NCBI GenBank assembly: GCA_002049455.2
Contig: KV918834.1
Span: 186,001-250,000, forward strand
DNA length: 64,000 bases
Direction: 5' to 3'
DNA from: Porphyra umbilicalis
Lineage: Eukaryota; Rhodophyta; Bangiophyceae; Bangiales; Bangiaceae
Part shown: in pieces, positions 1-9,384 of the stretch
Layout of the letters: the number at the start of each line of letters is the position of its first letter
Numbering within the stretch: the first letter of the stretch is position 1
The notes under the pieces: generated by a model
The model's input: the letters and a program-made list of their open reading frames with translations, nothing else
Told to the model about the DNA's origin: nothing
Databases searched by the model: none
Made by a program: the position numbers and the translations under genes

Positions 1-620
1 CAGAGAGGTGAGAGGGGAGCGGGGGTGGGGGAGACCCCGTGGCTCCGGCGCCAGCTCTCGGTTGATTGAGGCCGTCGGACCACTAGAACCAGCAAGAACA
101 GTGTATTCTGGCGATTTCCATCGACCCACGACGGTTACAGTAAAAGACAGCGATTATTTACGCCGCATCGCGGCCGCCGATCCGCCATCGCGTTGTGACT
201 GGCGGTGCTATCCGCGAGGCGGGTGACGCGATGGGGCGATGCCCATCGCATCGCCGCGATGCGATTTGCATCCAAAGGGGACGATGCGTCACATCATCGA
301 AGTTGATCAGGATGATCGCCCACTTTGCGCTCTGCATGTGCTTCGTGTCTGCGTCGTGTCAAACGATCGCTGCTTTCGTTGTGCCTGTCGGCCGCAAGCT
401 GCCGCGGATCACGTCGATCTCGCCTCGCTCGTGCCGTGCCTATTTCGCTGAAGCTATAGTCCATCGGAATGGGCCACCGACGTCCATCCGATACACCGGA
501 CTATCGCTGAAAAGGTAGCCTGCTCCCGAATAACTGTATCGCACATATCGTCCATTTCGGGCCTCGCTCGCCGTTAGGCGACCTCTGGGAGGGTGCCACG
601 TCGCGTGCCCAATTGAGAAT
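1..620. other. Left edge, no gene seen
   Basis: Moderate-GC DNA with only short frames that show no recognisable domain. I see no repeat longer than a few bases and nothing else to annotate. Confidence 0.5.
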
Positions 621-631
621 TTAACAATATA

Positions 632-1481
632 TTGCTGACCTCCAAAAAATGGCGATTGCAGAGTGGTTGCAATCTTTCAACAGCGTACGTGGACTAATAA
701 AAAGGCTAGGAATCATGTGAGTTCCTTACACACTCTCCTCATGCAGTTCTGCGCACTGGAAACGCGCACCAGGATCTCAATAAATGTGAAAATATTTGTT
801 GATCTCATGAGAAATCACAGGTGTGGCCCAGAACCCTCTCCAGGCCCTCTCCAGGCCCAAGCAAGCGGCCCAAAAAAAACAGGAAATCTCATTGTGGGTT
901 GCAATGGCTCTGCGCGATTCATGGAAGACACGTTGATTGGCTTGCAAGATTACTGGCGGTGACTCCCTGCCGATAGTTTGATCGTGGCTCGTCGAACAGC
1001 GAATCCTATTGCTGATCCCCAAATTTTGTCCTGCGGAACAGAGACAGAGACTGACTTTGAATAAGAACACTCTATTGGTTTAAAATGACAGTAAGAAGGC
1101 ATCGAAGCCAATAAAAAGCCCGCATTTGGTACCGGGACCTTGCATCCAGCAGAACTCACTGTTTGTTGCCGCTTGATCCGCATTTCTTGGCACGGAGCAA
1201 GCTGCCCACGCGAGTTCATGAGATTTTCTACTGTCGCCTCGCCAGAAGTGCAGAAAAGAAGAGGAGCTGATGTTGATTTGCAGGCTGTAAGGGCACATGT
1301 AAGCAATCAGGAGCACCAAGTCAGTCCCAGGGGCGCATCTGATTGGTGGAGAGAGTCGGTCCGCAAGTCAGTCTCTGTCCACCAGGACAAAATTCGGGGA
1401 TCAGCAATACATCGTTTCTATGCTGTGTCGTCGGCTCTGCCTCCCTTCTCTCTGCAACCGCCATTTTTTGGAGGTTAGCAA
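632..1481. mobile_element. MITE-like inverted-repeat element A (outer)
   Basis: The left end reads TTGCTGACCTCCAAAAAATG (632 on) and the right end is its near-perfect reverse complement, ending at 1481 (CATTTTTTGGAGGTTAGCAA). Similarity continues inward through TTGCAGAG. Both ends are bordered by TA, as expected for a TA target-site duplication. No transposase frame is present inside, so this is a non-autonomous element. It is interrupted by a second element at 1009-1407. A degraded relative lies at 32600-33188. Confidence 0.75.
1009..1407. mobile_element. MITE-like inverted-repeat element B, inserted in element A
   Basis: The termini are TTGCTGATCCCCAAATTTTG on the left and the inverted CAAAATTCGGGGATCAGCAA on the right, flanked on each side by TA. 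The arms match for roughly 45-50 bp, including a shared ACAGAGACTGACT block. The internal sequence is found again in inverted orientation at 17495-17988, which proves a dispersed family. A lone end of the same family is seen near 30450-30470. Insertion inside element A dates B as the younger element. Confidence 0.8.
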
Positions 1482-2140
1482 TAGTCCGGACATTGCTGGC
1501 TTTTCTCTCAGGCTCAATAGAGCCCAAAGGCGGATTACAAGTTGTCTATTTGCCCCAAAACACGCAAAAGCAGACGTGCTTTCGACGATGGTTATGGGTC
1601 CGCTGCTCAGGGGTCGTGAGAGCGTCTCCACCAATTGATCCAAACACCCAAACGCCTAAACGTGGCACGGTTTTGCCAAACGGGCATTGGTGGCTGGGAT
1701 GCGATCCAAAACTAGGGTGTGACGGTCCAAAAACAGACCACCCTCACATATTCCAGTCGCCTAATCGACCTCGTGTCCATGACACGCGATTGCTCTAGTT
1801 TTGGATCTTCAACGGCAGGGCCACTCCAAACGGGCCCGTTTGGAGGCGCGCCACTCCAAACAGACCTGTTTGGATGCGCCTCCAACCGTTTGGCAATCCC
1901 CTGGTTCCATTTTGAGCCAACCTACGCCAATGGAAAGCGTGACCCGTGGCATGCAAACAGTGATACGGCGATCGGCCATCCACCGAGATTCTTTGCCGGG
2001 CATTCATGGATGGTCTGTCGGCCACAAAAGAGGCCCACCCATAGTGAGCATCCAGGGGAGCCCAAGATTGAGACGTGACCTTCTTTGTTTTGGATCGACG
2101 TTTGGAGAGCCAGTGACAGGGCCACACGTTGGGCACTCGT
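1482..2140. repeat. Repeat remnants, including a 22-bp perfect palindrome
   Basis: About 1550-1625 is a diverged copy of the terminal arms found at 21232-21300 (inverted) and 21771-21855 (direct). At 1824-1845 there is a perfect 22-bp palindrome with arm CTCCAAACGGG. It is followed about 8 bp later by an imperfect copy (1854-1875), so a ~30-bp unit is tandemly doubled. No coding frame is convincing here. Confidence 0.55.
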
Positions 2141-2149
2141 GACGTTTGG

Positions 2150-3850
2150 CTTTGGCTTTTGGCTCCATTGGTCGAGACGCTTTTAGAAGGCCCTGCCGGC
2201 CCCCCCACCCCCCGGAGCGTGGGAAAGGCACTGCAATGCGTCGAAGTTCAAGGCACGTGCGTGCAATACCCTGGCCTTCAGGGCGGTGGCGCGCTCGGCG
2301 ACGCATCGACACCGGGCACGCCGGCCGGCTCCATAGCCGCAAGCGCGCACGGGGGCACGTACAGCCACGCTGCCGTGGCGGGGAGAATGTGGGGCGGGGA
2401 AAGGGGTGCCGCCGCTGTCACCGCAGCGGCGGCGGCCCGCCGGCGTCGCGCGACGCCCACAGGAGGGGCTGTCACTCCGCCGCGCAGCGCACCTGCGCAC
2501 GGCGGGCAGGGCAGCCGACACGGAGCACGGGCGGGCGGGTGGGACTGATCGCCGCGCGATGGGGCGCCTCCAGCCGCGCCGCTAGGTGGCGTCAGCAACC
2601 GCCGACGCGCCGCCGCAACAGAAGACGGCGCGCAGGCACGATCACCCGCGGGTTATCGTGGGCGCGTCGAACCCCGCAAGTCGCTGCGCGCGGTCGCCGC
2701 GCGCAACTCGGGGCGGTGGAGGGGGGCAGAGGGGCAGACGCCGTCCGGGCCCTGTGAGCCTTGTGGCAGGAGAGTCCTTCTCAGCCACGTAATTCTATTC
2801 GCTTTTTAGCGTCATCGCGACCCTTCCAACGCGGACACGCCCTCAGATCCCTGAGGACACGAATGCAGACTGCCGCCTCTGAATCGGAGATCAAGTCCTG
2901 ATATCTAAGTATATGTGTGCATCACTATACTTTGAGAGCACCCTGTCCTAAAGGCCAGGGAATTGATTGGCGAGTGGCGCGCCACGTCAAAGAACCGACA
3001 GCATAATTGGCCGAGACGGATGGTCAACATTGAACACACATCCCATTACACTAGTTCTTCTTCTTCTGCTCATAACTCACTATCAACACACGCTATGAGA
3101 AAAAGAAAATCGCCATCGTACTCCTCATGCTCTCCTCTTTCCATATGTATGCATTGTATGTCGTGGAGCAAGCGTTGTGCTGAGAAGGTCGACAGAGTGG
3201 TCAACCTTTGGACAAGACTGGCTACATGGAAGCACGAGCGCACGAGGAAGCGCCAGCGCAACGGGCGCGGCGCACCAGTGGTACCTCTCAGCAGGCGCGC
3301 CCCAGAAGCGAGTGTGCCGCCACCCCATGGCGGCGACGGCACAGCGGGCATGGGCAACGCACCCGACGCAACACCGGCGCACCATCCGCCGACCCCGTCC
3401 GCCCCCGTACTCCTCCACCGATGGTGCTGCTGACAACTGGGCGCCCAGGCGGTTGGCGGTCGGTAGCTCTGCCCTCCCCCCCCCCCCCCTCGCTGCACGC
3501 CACGGGGCGGGCGTCGCGATTGGCAGGGGTGCCAGCCCGACCGGCGCGTCGCGCGTAGGTGTCACGGGTCCAAGCCCATGGGGCGGGCATGCCCCCTCGC
3601 GGCAGCGCCGCCGCAGCTGCGGGGGAGGGGGCCACGGCGGCGGTGGCAATGGCGGTCCGTGGCGGTCAAAGTCCCGCGTCGTGTGTTTCGGTCCAGTAGC
3701 ACCCGCCGCTCTGGGTCGGGCCTGGCACGCCACGCCGACCGGGGCTCCGCCGCGCTTGCGGTGGACCCACCGTCATGCGGAGCGCGCCGTTCGTCCATGG
3801 CTCGCCCATACAACCTCTCCCCCAACACCCTCCCCCCGGCCTGCCCTCAC
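2150..3850. other. GC-rich spacer without recognisable gene
   Basis: Many overlapping frames stay open on both strands because of base composition. All are arginine-, alanine- or proline-rich and none has a domain or signal peptide I recognise. A short lower-GC patch lies at about 2770-3170, and a C-run occurs near 3478-3489. It could be a promoter region or the 3' flank of the minus-strand gene that ends at 3856. Confidence 0.45.
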
Positions 3851-3855
3851 CGTGC

Positions 3856-4902
3856 CTACTCACACCCAAACAGCGCTTTGTGGCGGTTGAGAAAGTCGGG
3901 GAAGGAGTGCACCTTGCCGCGCGACTGTTCCAGCACCTCCACCATCCGCCCATCCGTGGAGCCGCAGCGCAACTGCAGCGCCCGCAGCGCCGACGCGACG
4001 TTGCCCTCCACCCGGTAATTGTCCAGCGGCGCCACGGTGTCGAACATGCATTCGCGCGCCCAATACGCGGCCCACCCCTCGTTAAAGGCGTAGCCCTCGT
4101 TGCTCTCCAGCTCACAATAGTGATTCCGCGTGTAGAAGAAGCGCGCGGCGTCGATCCCAAAGTGAATCGCGCTGCCGTCGAGCACGTGGCGCACGACGTG
4201 CGCGAGCTCGTGCATCCCCAAGCCCCGCGATACACGCGTCTTGCGCGGCAGCTTGATCGCGTCGTACAAGGTAAACGGGGTGCCCCCGTGGATGAGCGCC
4301 CGCGTGCGCACCGGCAGGCGGCCGCCGGGCGTCGCTTTCCCCGTGCGCGCCTTAAAGTTGATCATGGCGGCGCGAAAGTCCACGTACGCTTGGCACTCGA
4401 GGGAGCTGATGGTCACCTTTCCATAGTCTACATCCCGCTTTTCGTTGCGCCGCGTGGGCGTCTTGTCCCCCCGATAGCCGGTCAGGGAGCGGAGGATCGG
4501 CCGCGAAATGTCCACGTCAATGTCGTGCGTCGCGCCCACCGACCGATACACGAGCCGCACGTACGGGTCGGGGCGGGTGCCCCGACCAATGCCGGGATCC
4601 CCGCCCCGGCCCGTCACGCGGAAGGAGCCGTCGGCGGCGGTTGTGCCCGTCCCCATTCGCTCGTCGATCGCGGGTACGGCGTTGCGGTTCATCAGGCGGA
4701 TGTCTGAGCCGGCAATCGGCTCAATGCGCCCGTCGGGGAAGGCGCAGACAAAACGGCCGGTCGCGGTAATGGTCTTGCGCCCGTCGACGGCGGCGGGGGC
4801 GAGGACGACGGCCACCACCGCCGCGACGGTGGCGGCGGTGACAGTGGCCGCGACCGACCGGCGGCGACCATGGCGGGGGGTGGGGTGGCCCATGGCGGTC
4901 AT
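3856..4902 (-). CDS. Secreted transthyretin-like protein with HExxH metallopeptidase-like domain
   Basis: 348 residues from the ATG at 4902 (a second ATG is at 4893). The start was chosen because a hydrophobic Ala/Val run follows at about residues 17-38 and ends in APAAVDG, as in a signal peptide. Residues about 45-125 match the transthyretin-like (TTR-52 type) pattern: a VxxTGRFVC-like opening, then TAADGSFRVTG, then a PYVRLVYR strand. Residues 231-235 are HELAH (HExxH, zinc ligands plus the catalytic Glu). About 40 residues later comes NEGYAFNEGWAAYWA, whose Glu residues could supply the third ligand. The sequence suggests an exported protein in which a beta-sandwich presents a metallopeptidase domain; the substrate is unknown. 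Because a GTGAGT donor-like site overlaps the stop, a further 3' exon cannot be excluded. Activity is inferred from motif alone. Confidence 0.72.
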   Translation of the reverse strand: MTAMGHPTPRHGRRRSVAATVTAATVAAVVAVVLAPAAVDGRKTITATGRFVCAFPDGRIEPIAGSDIRLMNRNAVPAIDERMGTGTTAADGSFRVTGRGGDPGIGRGTRPDPYVRLVYRSVGATHDIDVDISRPILRSLTGYRGDKTPTRRNEKRDVDYGKVTISSLECQAYVDFRAAMINFKARTGKATPGGRLPVRTRALIHGGTPFTLYDAIKLPRKTRVSRGLGMHELAHVVRHVLDGSAIHFGIDAARFFYTRNHYCELESNEGYAFNEGWAAYWARECMFDTVAPLDNYRVEGNVASALRALQLRCGSTDGRMVEVLEQSRGKVHSFPDFLNRHKALFGCE

Positions 4903-6344
4903 CGCGAGGGGGGGGCAGCGCGCCTCACCTCCGACGCGCACCGTGCGTGCGACCGTGGGCGGGTAGCGTTGTAAAAAGGAACCGGTTGTGGCGACGTGCG
5001 GCGGGCTGTGGGGATGCGCAGCGGTGGGTTGACCATCGGAGGCGCACGGCGGGTGGTCAAGTAGGCGCGCGCTTGTGCGGTGCCGCGCCGCCGAGCGGGT
5101 GCCCAACGCCAGGATCGGCGCAACGCCCCAGCTGCTCGGCCAGACTACGCACGCGCACTGCGGTCCGCGGCGGCGGCGCGCGGGGGGGGGGGATGCGAAA
5201 ATCCCAGTCGCTAGCCATCAGCGTCAGCCCACCAGTGTCGCTGCGCGGCGGCTGTACCCCCCCCTACCCCCCCCGTCGCGAGACGTGTCGTCGCAAAGCC
5301 CGCGAAAAAAACCGGTGGCCTGCGCGTCCCGCCCACCTACTGCGCCCGTCCGCCACCGTGCGCCCGTGGTGTTGCGGTTGGCGGCATGTTGCCGCTGCCC
5401 CTTGGCGTTGGGGGCCGCCGCCTCGTGGACGCCCCGTTGGCCACGGCGGTGGTCCCGCACCGACGGTCGGCCGGCGGCCGCGCCACCGTATGGTGGCCTT
5501 TGTGCCGTCGGGGGGCGTGGGCGGCCTCGTCAGTGACTGGCAAACGGTTGCCCCCGTGGCCTTATTGTCCACTCCCGCACGGCGGGGTGCCGTACTGGCA
5601 ACAGGCCACAGAGGCACCGCCGGCCGCAATTGGGCATGGTGTACGGCACGTTGTTTGTGGATGTGTCGTTTTAAACATATCTAGCGAATTGGCTCGTTGA
5701 GTTGTGTGAGCCAAACAGGCACGCAGCCATTTCGGCCACAGTTACTTCTTGTTTCTTGGCATCGTGACGCAGCCAAGCTGTGGCTGTTCCTGCGTCGCGC
5801 CGCCGTGGGTGACGTCGACCGTGCCGCCGCCGCCCGCCGTCGCCGCCCGCGTCGCCGCCCACTCAGCGGCCTTCCCCCCCCCCCACCTCCCTCACCCCCT
5901 GGTGCTTCTCCTCCACCTCTCTTCCCAACCGCCACGCATCCGACCATGAGGCGCGTGACGGTGCGCTTTGCCGACGGCTTGGAGCTCCTCGTCGGCGGCC
6001 GCAAGCGCGTCGATCAACGACGACCACCACCGCCTCGCCGTCGAGCGGGGGCGGGGGGGGGGGAAGCTACGTGGCCGCTGTGTGTCGGTGTGTCCCTCCT
6101 TTGTGTGTGTGTGTGTGTGTCCTCGTACGCTTTGGGTGCTCATCTTGTGTCGTTGCTCTTTTCTCTCATCCGCACCTCGCCTGCAACGGTCTGCGGCGTT
6201 CGTCGCCGTGGCAAGTAAAAAGGAGGAGCTTTGGGACCGCCGCCACCAGCGCAGCATGCCAACACACAAAAGAGACTACAGGGCGGTGGCTCGAGCGGGA
6301 AACAAGTCAAAAACTTTGACCGCAGAACAAAGCCAAAGCAAGTC
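4903..6344. other. GC-rich spacer with G/C runs and a (TG)n microsatellite
   Basis: I see no gene with recognisable homology. Features visible are a G-run near 5189, C-runs near 5876-5883, a G-run near 6053-6062, and a TG microsatellite at about 6101-6121. A short frame from the ATG at 5946 (MRRVTVRFADGLELLVGG) reads like protein, but it stops making sense within 25 codons. It could be a lost 5' exon of the Deg-like relic just downstream. Confidence 0.4.
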
Positions 6345-6780
6345 CCGCCCGTCTCCTCCGCCGCCGACGTGGTGCGCCCCGGCGACGTCTTCACCGCCCT
6401 CGACGGGGTGCCCGTCACGTCGGCGGCGACGGTCGCCGCCCCCGGCCGCGGGTCCGCGCGCATCAGCTCCAACTACTCCGTGTCGCGCAAGCAGGTGGGG
6501 GACCCGCTGCGCGCGTCCCTCCTCCGCGACGGGGTGCCGACGGTGGTGTCCTACCCGCTCCCGTTGGTGCGGCAGACGCCCATGGTGCCGGCGACGGGCA
6601 ACTGCACGCGGCCCGAGTACCTGATCGTCCGCGGGTTTGTGTTTTTGCCCCTGACCGCCGCCTACCTCCACGCGCGCTATGAGCACCGGTTGCAGAGCGC
6701 GGCGCTCACGGCGCTCGTCGGCTTGGCGCAAACGGCGGAGAAGGCGGCGGCCGACAACCAGATTGTCATCCTGTCGCAAC
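6345..6780 (+). pseudogene. Relic of a plant-type Deg protease: PDZ region only
   Basis: The frame through 6345-6780 reads SSAADVVRPGDVFTALDGVPV, then ISSNYSVSRKQVGD and LLRDGV, then YLIVRGFVFLPLTAAYL and finally NQIVILSQ. This is the ordered signature of the PDZ module and following C-terminal domain in plant DEG9/DEG10-type serine proteases. The trypsin-like domain with its His-Asp-Ser triad, which should precede it, is not found upstream. The expected continuation after VILSQ is replaced by a C-run and unrelated sequence. I therefore call it a truncated copy. A multi-exon gene whose other exons I cannot see is the alternative. It converges with the CobS relic on the other strand, about 10 bp apart. 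Confidence 0.68.
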
Positions 6781-6790
6781 CCCCCCCCCC

Positions 6791-7466
6791 TCAACCAGCG
6801 GCCGCCCTTGGTCCGTCAACGAGCCCCGCCGGTTGAATCCCCCCCCCCACCGCCGCGATGCGGCCGCCAACGCCACCATCCCCGCCGGTGGCGAGCAGAC
6901 GGGCCAGGGGCGCCCACACGGCGCGCACCCCTCCCCCCTCGGCGGTCACCGCTACGACATCCACATAGACGGCCAGCTCCGCCACCACAATCGTGCCGCC
7001 GAGGAGGTCCCCCGCCACCCCCCCGAGCACGCGGAGCCCCCACCAGCACCCCGCGCCGGTCACCACTGCCGCCGCCACCGCCGCTGCCGCCACCGGCCGT
7101 AGGCCGACGGCGGTGCCCACAATCGCCACCGCAACTCGCGGTCGCCACGCCGACGCGCACGCCGCTGAGCAGGTGGCGGAAGCGGCCAAAGCAGGTGTGA
7201 ATGTCGCCCTTGGCGTAGTCCTCATCGACACTGTGCGCGCACGACGCGACGAGCGGCGGAGCGGTCGCGCGCGCAAGCGCGTGCGAGGCCACGAGCGCCG
7301 GCCCCGCGCCGACGCCGCCGCCGAGCGCCCACACGGAGGGGCCGAGGGTGGCGAGTAGCGCGACCTTGGCAACGGTGGCGAGCGCGAGCGCCACGCACCC
7401 AAACGTGCCGACGCGGCTGTCCTTCATGATGGCGAGCACCTCGGGTCGTGACCAACCGGCGAGTGT
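6791..7466 (-). pseudogene. 5'-truncated cobalamin synthase (CobS-like) fragment
   Basis: Exon 1 (about 7466-7232) encodes GWSRPEVLAIMKDSRVGTFG followed by hydrophobic segments. The IMKDSRVGTFG block is diagnostic for CobS, adenosylcobinamide-GDP ribazoletransferase, which joins the lower ligand to the corrin in the last steps of B12 assembly. A 67-nt intron (7231-7165, GT...CAG, phase 1) restores the frame to a second exon carrying LRVLGGVAGDLLGG and ELAVYVDVVAV, the CobS C-terminal signature. The N-terminal half, including the DTADG metal/substrate motif expected just before GWSRP, is absent; a minisatellite (7502-7707) starts there instead. It was probably a membrane protein when intact. 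Calling it dead is an inference from the missing half. Confidence 0.68.
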
Positions 7467-7501
7467 CGCGTCGGCAACAAGCCGCCGCGTGGCCGAGACC
7501 G

Positions 7502-7707
7502 CTGGCCACCACGTGACCAAAAACTGGCCACCGCGTGGCCAAATATTGGCAACCGCGTGGCCAAATCTTGGCCGCTGCGTCCAAATCTTGGCCACCGCGC
7601 GACCAAGATTGGGTCATGCGGTGGCCAAAACCGTAGCCACCGCGTGGCCAAGATTTGGTCACGCGGTGGCCAAAACCGTGGCCACCGCGTGGCCAAATAT
7701 TTGTGGC
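7502..7707. repeat. Palindromic minisatellite (GGCCACCGCGTGGCC type)
   Basis: About ten degenerate units are built around GGCCACCGCGTGGCCAA, alternating with AAATATTGG, AAATCTTGG or AAACCGT. Some units run in the opposite orientation (TTGGTCACGCGGTGGCC), so the array is itself inverted about its middle. The core is close to self-complementary, so strong hairpins are expected. It abuts the broken end of the CobS fragment. Confidence 0.85.
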
Positions 7708-8058
7708 GCTTTACTTTAGAAGTCTCAGTTTTTTGTGCAGTGCCGAACGGAGCCAGAGGTATTCAAAGGTCGAGGCCTCCAGGGCCGCTTGATTCAGAAG
7801 TAGCCTACCAATCCATGCGGACTGCCCCTGAGAGAGCGATTTCGTGCAAGGCTCTCCGTCCTGGTCGAACGTACGTACCTGACATGGGTTCTTGGATAGA
7901 TACAAGTGCTACGTGACAAGGAAAGAAGCATGAAGATCGCAGAGAGCACCATCAGAAAGAGGACGTCAAAGAGCACAAGGCGTTTATCTCTTGTTTTAAC
8001 AGCGTCTGTCCTCTTTCCTCTTAAACGGCATCATGAGGGATATGGAAGCGTAACAAGC
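7708..8058. other. Lower-GC spacer
   Basis: No gene or repeat recognised. Composition drops clearly below that of both flanks. Confidence 0.5.
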
Positions 8059-9381
8059 TTATGTTAACAGCCCTATTAGGGCTGTTAATAAACTGAACAC
8101 GGCTGCCGCTCCAACGCCGAGCAACCCCCGCGCCACAGACTTGCCCAGACCCACCCGCCCCGCCCGACCGCCACCTCTGCGTGCCCCCGCGCCGTCGTCC
8201 ACGCGAGGCGCCGCCGCCGCCTCTGCTCCGGCGCCATCCTGATAGCGCGCCCCACCGTGGCGCCCCCCTCCTCCACGCCGCGCACGCCCTCCCCCCCCCG
8301 CCCGCGGCGCGCCGACGGGGGCATCGCGCAGCGGTGGTGGAGCCACCCCCACCGCCGCCGGGCTTGGCGACGCCCTCGGGGGGGGCACTCCCCTCCTCGT
8401 GGACCCCCGCCCTCCGCCCATGACCGCCACGGCGGGTGCCCGCTCGACGGTTTGCCGACGGTGGGGGCGCACGGGCGTCGCCATCGTGGCGGCCGACACG
8501 GCGGCGGGGGTGGTCGCCCGCCCCCCGCCGCCCGCCCGTGGGGCGGCGCAGCGGCACGCCGCCGCCCACCCGACCGCCCGCACGGCCAGAGGGCGGGGCG
8601 GACGGGACGCTGCTGGCGCGGGGCACGCCGACGCCGCCGAGACTGGGGGGCACAGGCCGCCAACGGCGGCCACGCGCAGACACACCGCTCCCGCCAACGC
8701 CGTCGAGGGGGCGCGCCCGTGGTGGCGGCCGACGCCCACGGCGGCCGGGAGCGTGCGCCCGCTTGCGTCGCGCGCCACGCTCCCGATCAATGCGGGCGCC
8801 ACGGTGACGCTTGCGCAGCCGCCGGTGGGGCGGCCACCCCTCCCCACAGGCGCCACCGCCGCCGCCGTCGCCGCCCGTGGACGCCCGCCGCGCGGCGGCG
8901 GTCGCCAACGCGGCGGCGGTTTGCAAACGCGGCGGCGGTCGCCGACGCGGTGGCGGCACCGCAGGGGCGCCGCCCGCCACCCGCGCCGCCACCCGCCGTG
9001 GCGCTCCCTCCCGACGCGGCAGCGGCGGCGGCGGCGGCGGCAAGAGCGACGGCGGCCGTGCCCGCCGCGCGCGCCGCGCGCCGCCACGCGCGCCGTGGCC
9101 ACGGGTCGGGGGGCCCGTTGCGGGGCGGGCGTGCCGGCAGCCGCCGCGTCGGCCGGCGGCGCCGACACGCCGCAGCCGGTAAAAACGCCGTCACGGTGAC
9201 GGCGGCGGGTGGCCCGCCATTCGTGGCGGGCAGGGAGGGGGGGGGGGGGGAGGCAAGGCGGATGCACCGCGAGGCGACGGGCGCAGGCGGAGGGGGTGAG
9301 GGGTGACGCCGCGCCACAGCTCCGCGCCCCTGCAGAGGGGAGCCGCGCGTCGCGGGCGCCGCTGGCAATGGGACGGGACAC
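8059..9381 (-). CDS. Uncertain Ala/Gly/Arg-rich ORF with a hydrophobic C-terminus
   Basis: An open frame of about 440 codons with no recognisable domain. Its last ~30 residues (GLGKSVARGLLGVGAAAVFSLLTALIGLLT, in two 15-residue halves) form a plausible tail-anchor membrane helix ending at the stop, and the stretch ASVTVAPALIG reads like real protein. Against it, long frames are open on both strands here, and G-runs (for example at 9237-9249) could move the frame. If real, it encodes a low-complexity protein, possibly membrane-anchored. No function can be given. Confidence 0.25.
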   Translation of the reverse strand: MSRPIASGARDARLPSAGARSCGAASPLTPSACARRLAVHPPCLPPPPLPARHEWRATRRRHRDGVFTGCGVSAPPADAAAAGTPAPQRAPRPVATARVAARGARGGHGRRRSCRRRRRRCRVGRERHGGWRRGWRAAPLRCRHRVGDRRRVCKPPPRWRPPPRGGRPRAATAAAVAPVGRGGRPTGGCASVTVAPALIGSVARDASGRTLPAAVGVGRHHGRAPSTALAGAVCLRVAAVGGLCPPVSAASACPAPAASRPPRPLAVRAVGWAAACRCAAPRAGGGGRATTPAAVSAATMATPVRPHRRQTVERAPAVAVMGGGRGSTRRGVPPPRASPSPAAVGVAPPPLRDAPVGAPRAGGGGRARRGGGGRHGGARYQDGAGAEAAAAPRVDDGAGARRGGGRAGRVGLGKSVARGLLGVGAAAVFSLLTALIGLLT

Positions 9382-9384
9382 TGC

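Noticed and set aside
2146-2757. A 203-codon plus-strand frame
   Set aside because: Compositional; Arg-rich and shadowed by open frames on the other strand.
7502-7707. Possible CRISPR array
   Set aside because: Repeats are palindromic and spaced by near-identical short linkers, not by unique spacers of fixed length; a eukaryotic minisatellite fits better.
8257-9306. A 349-codon plus-strand frame
   Set aside because: Poly-Arg/Ala/Pro composition only, with no start context, domain or signal. At least five frames are open here.
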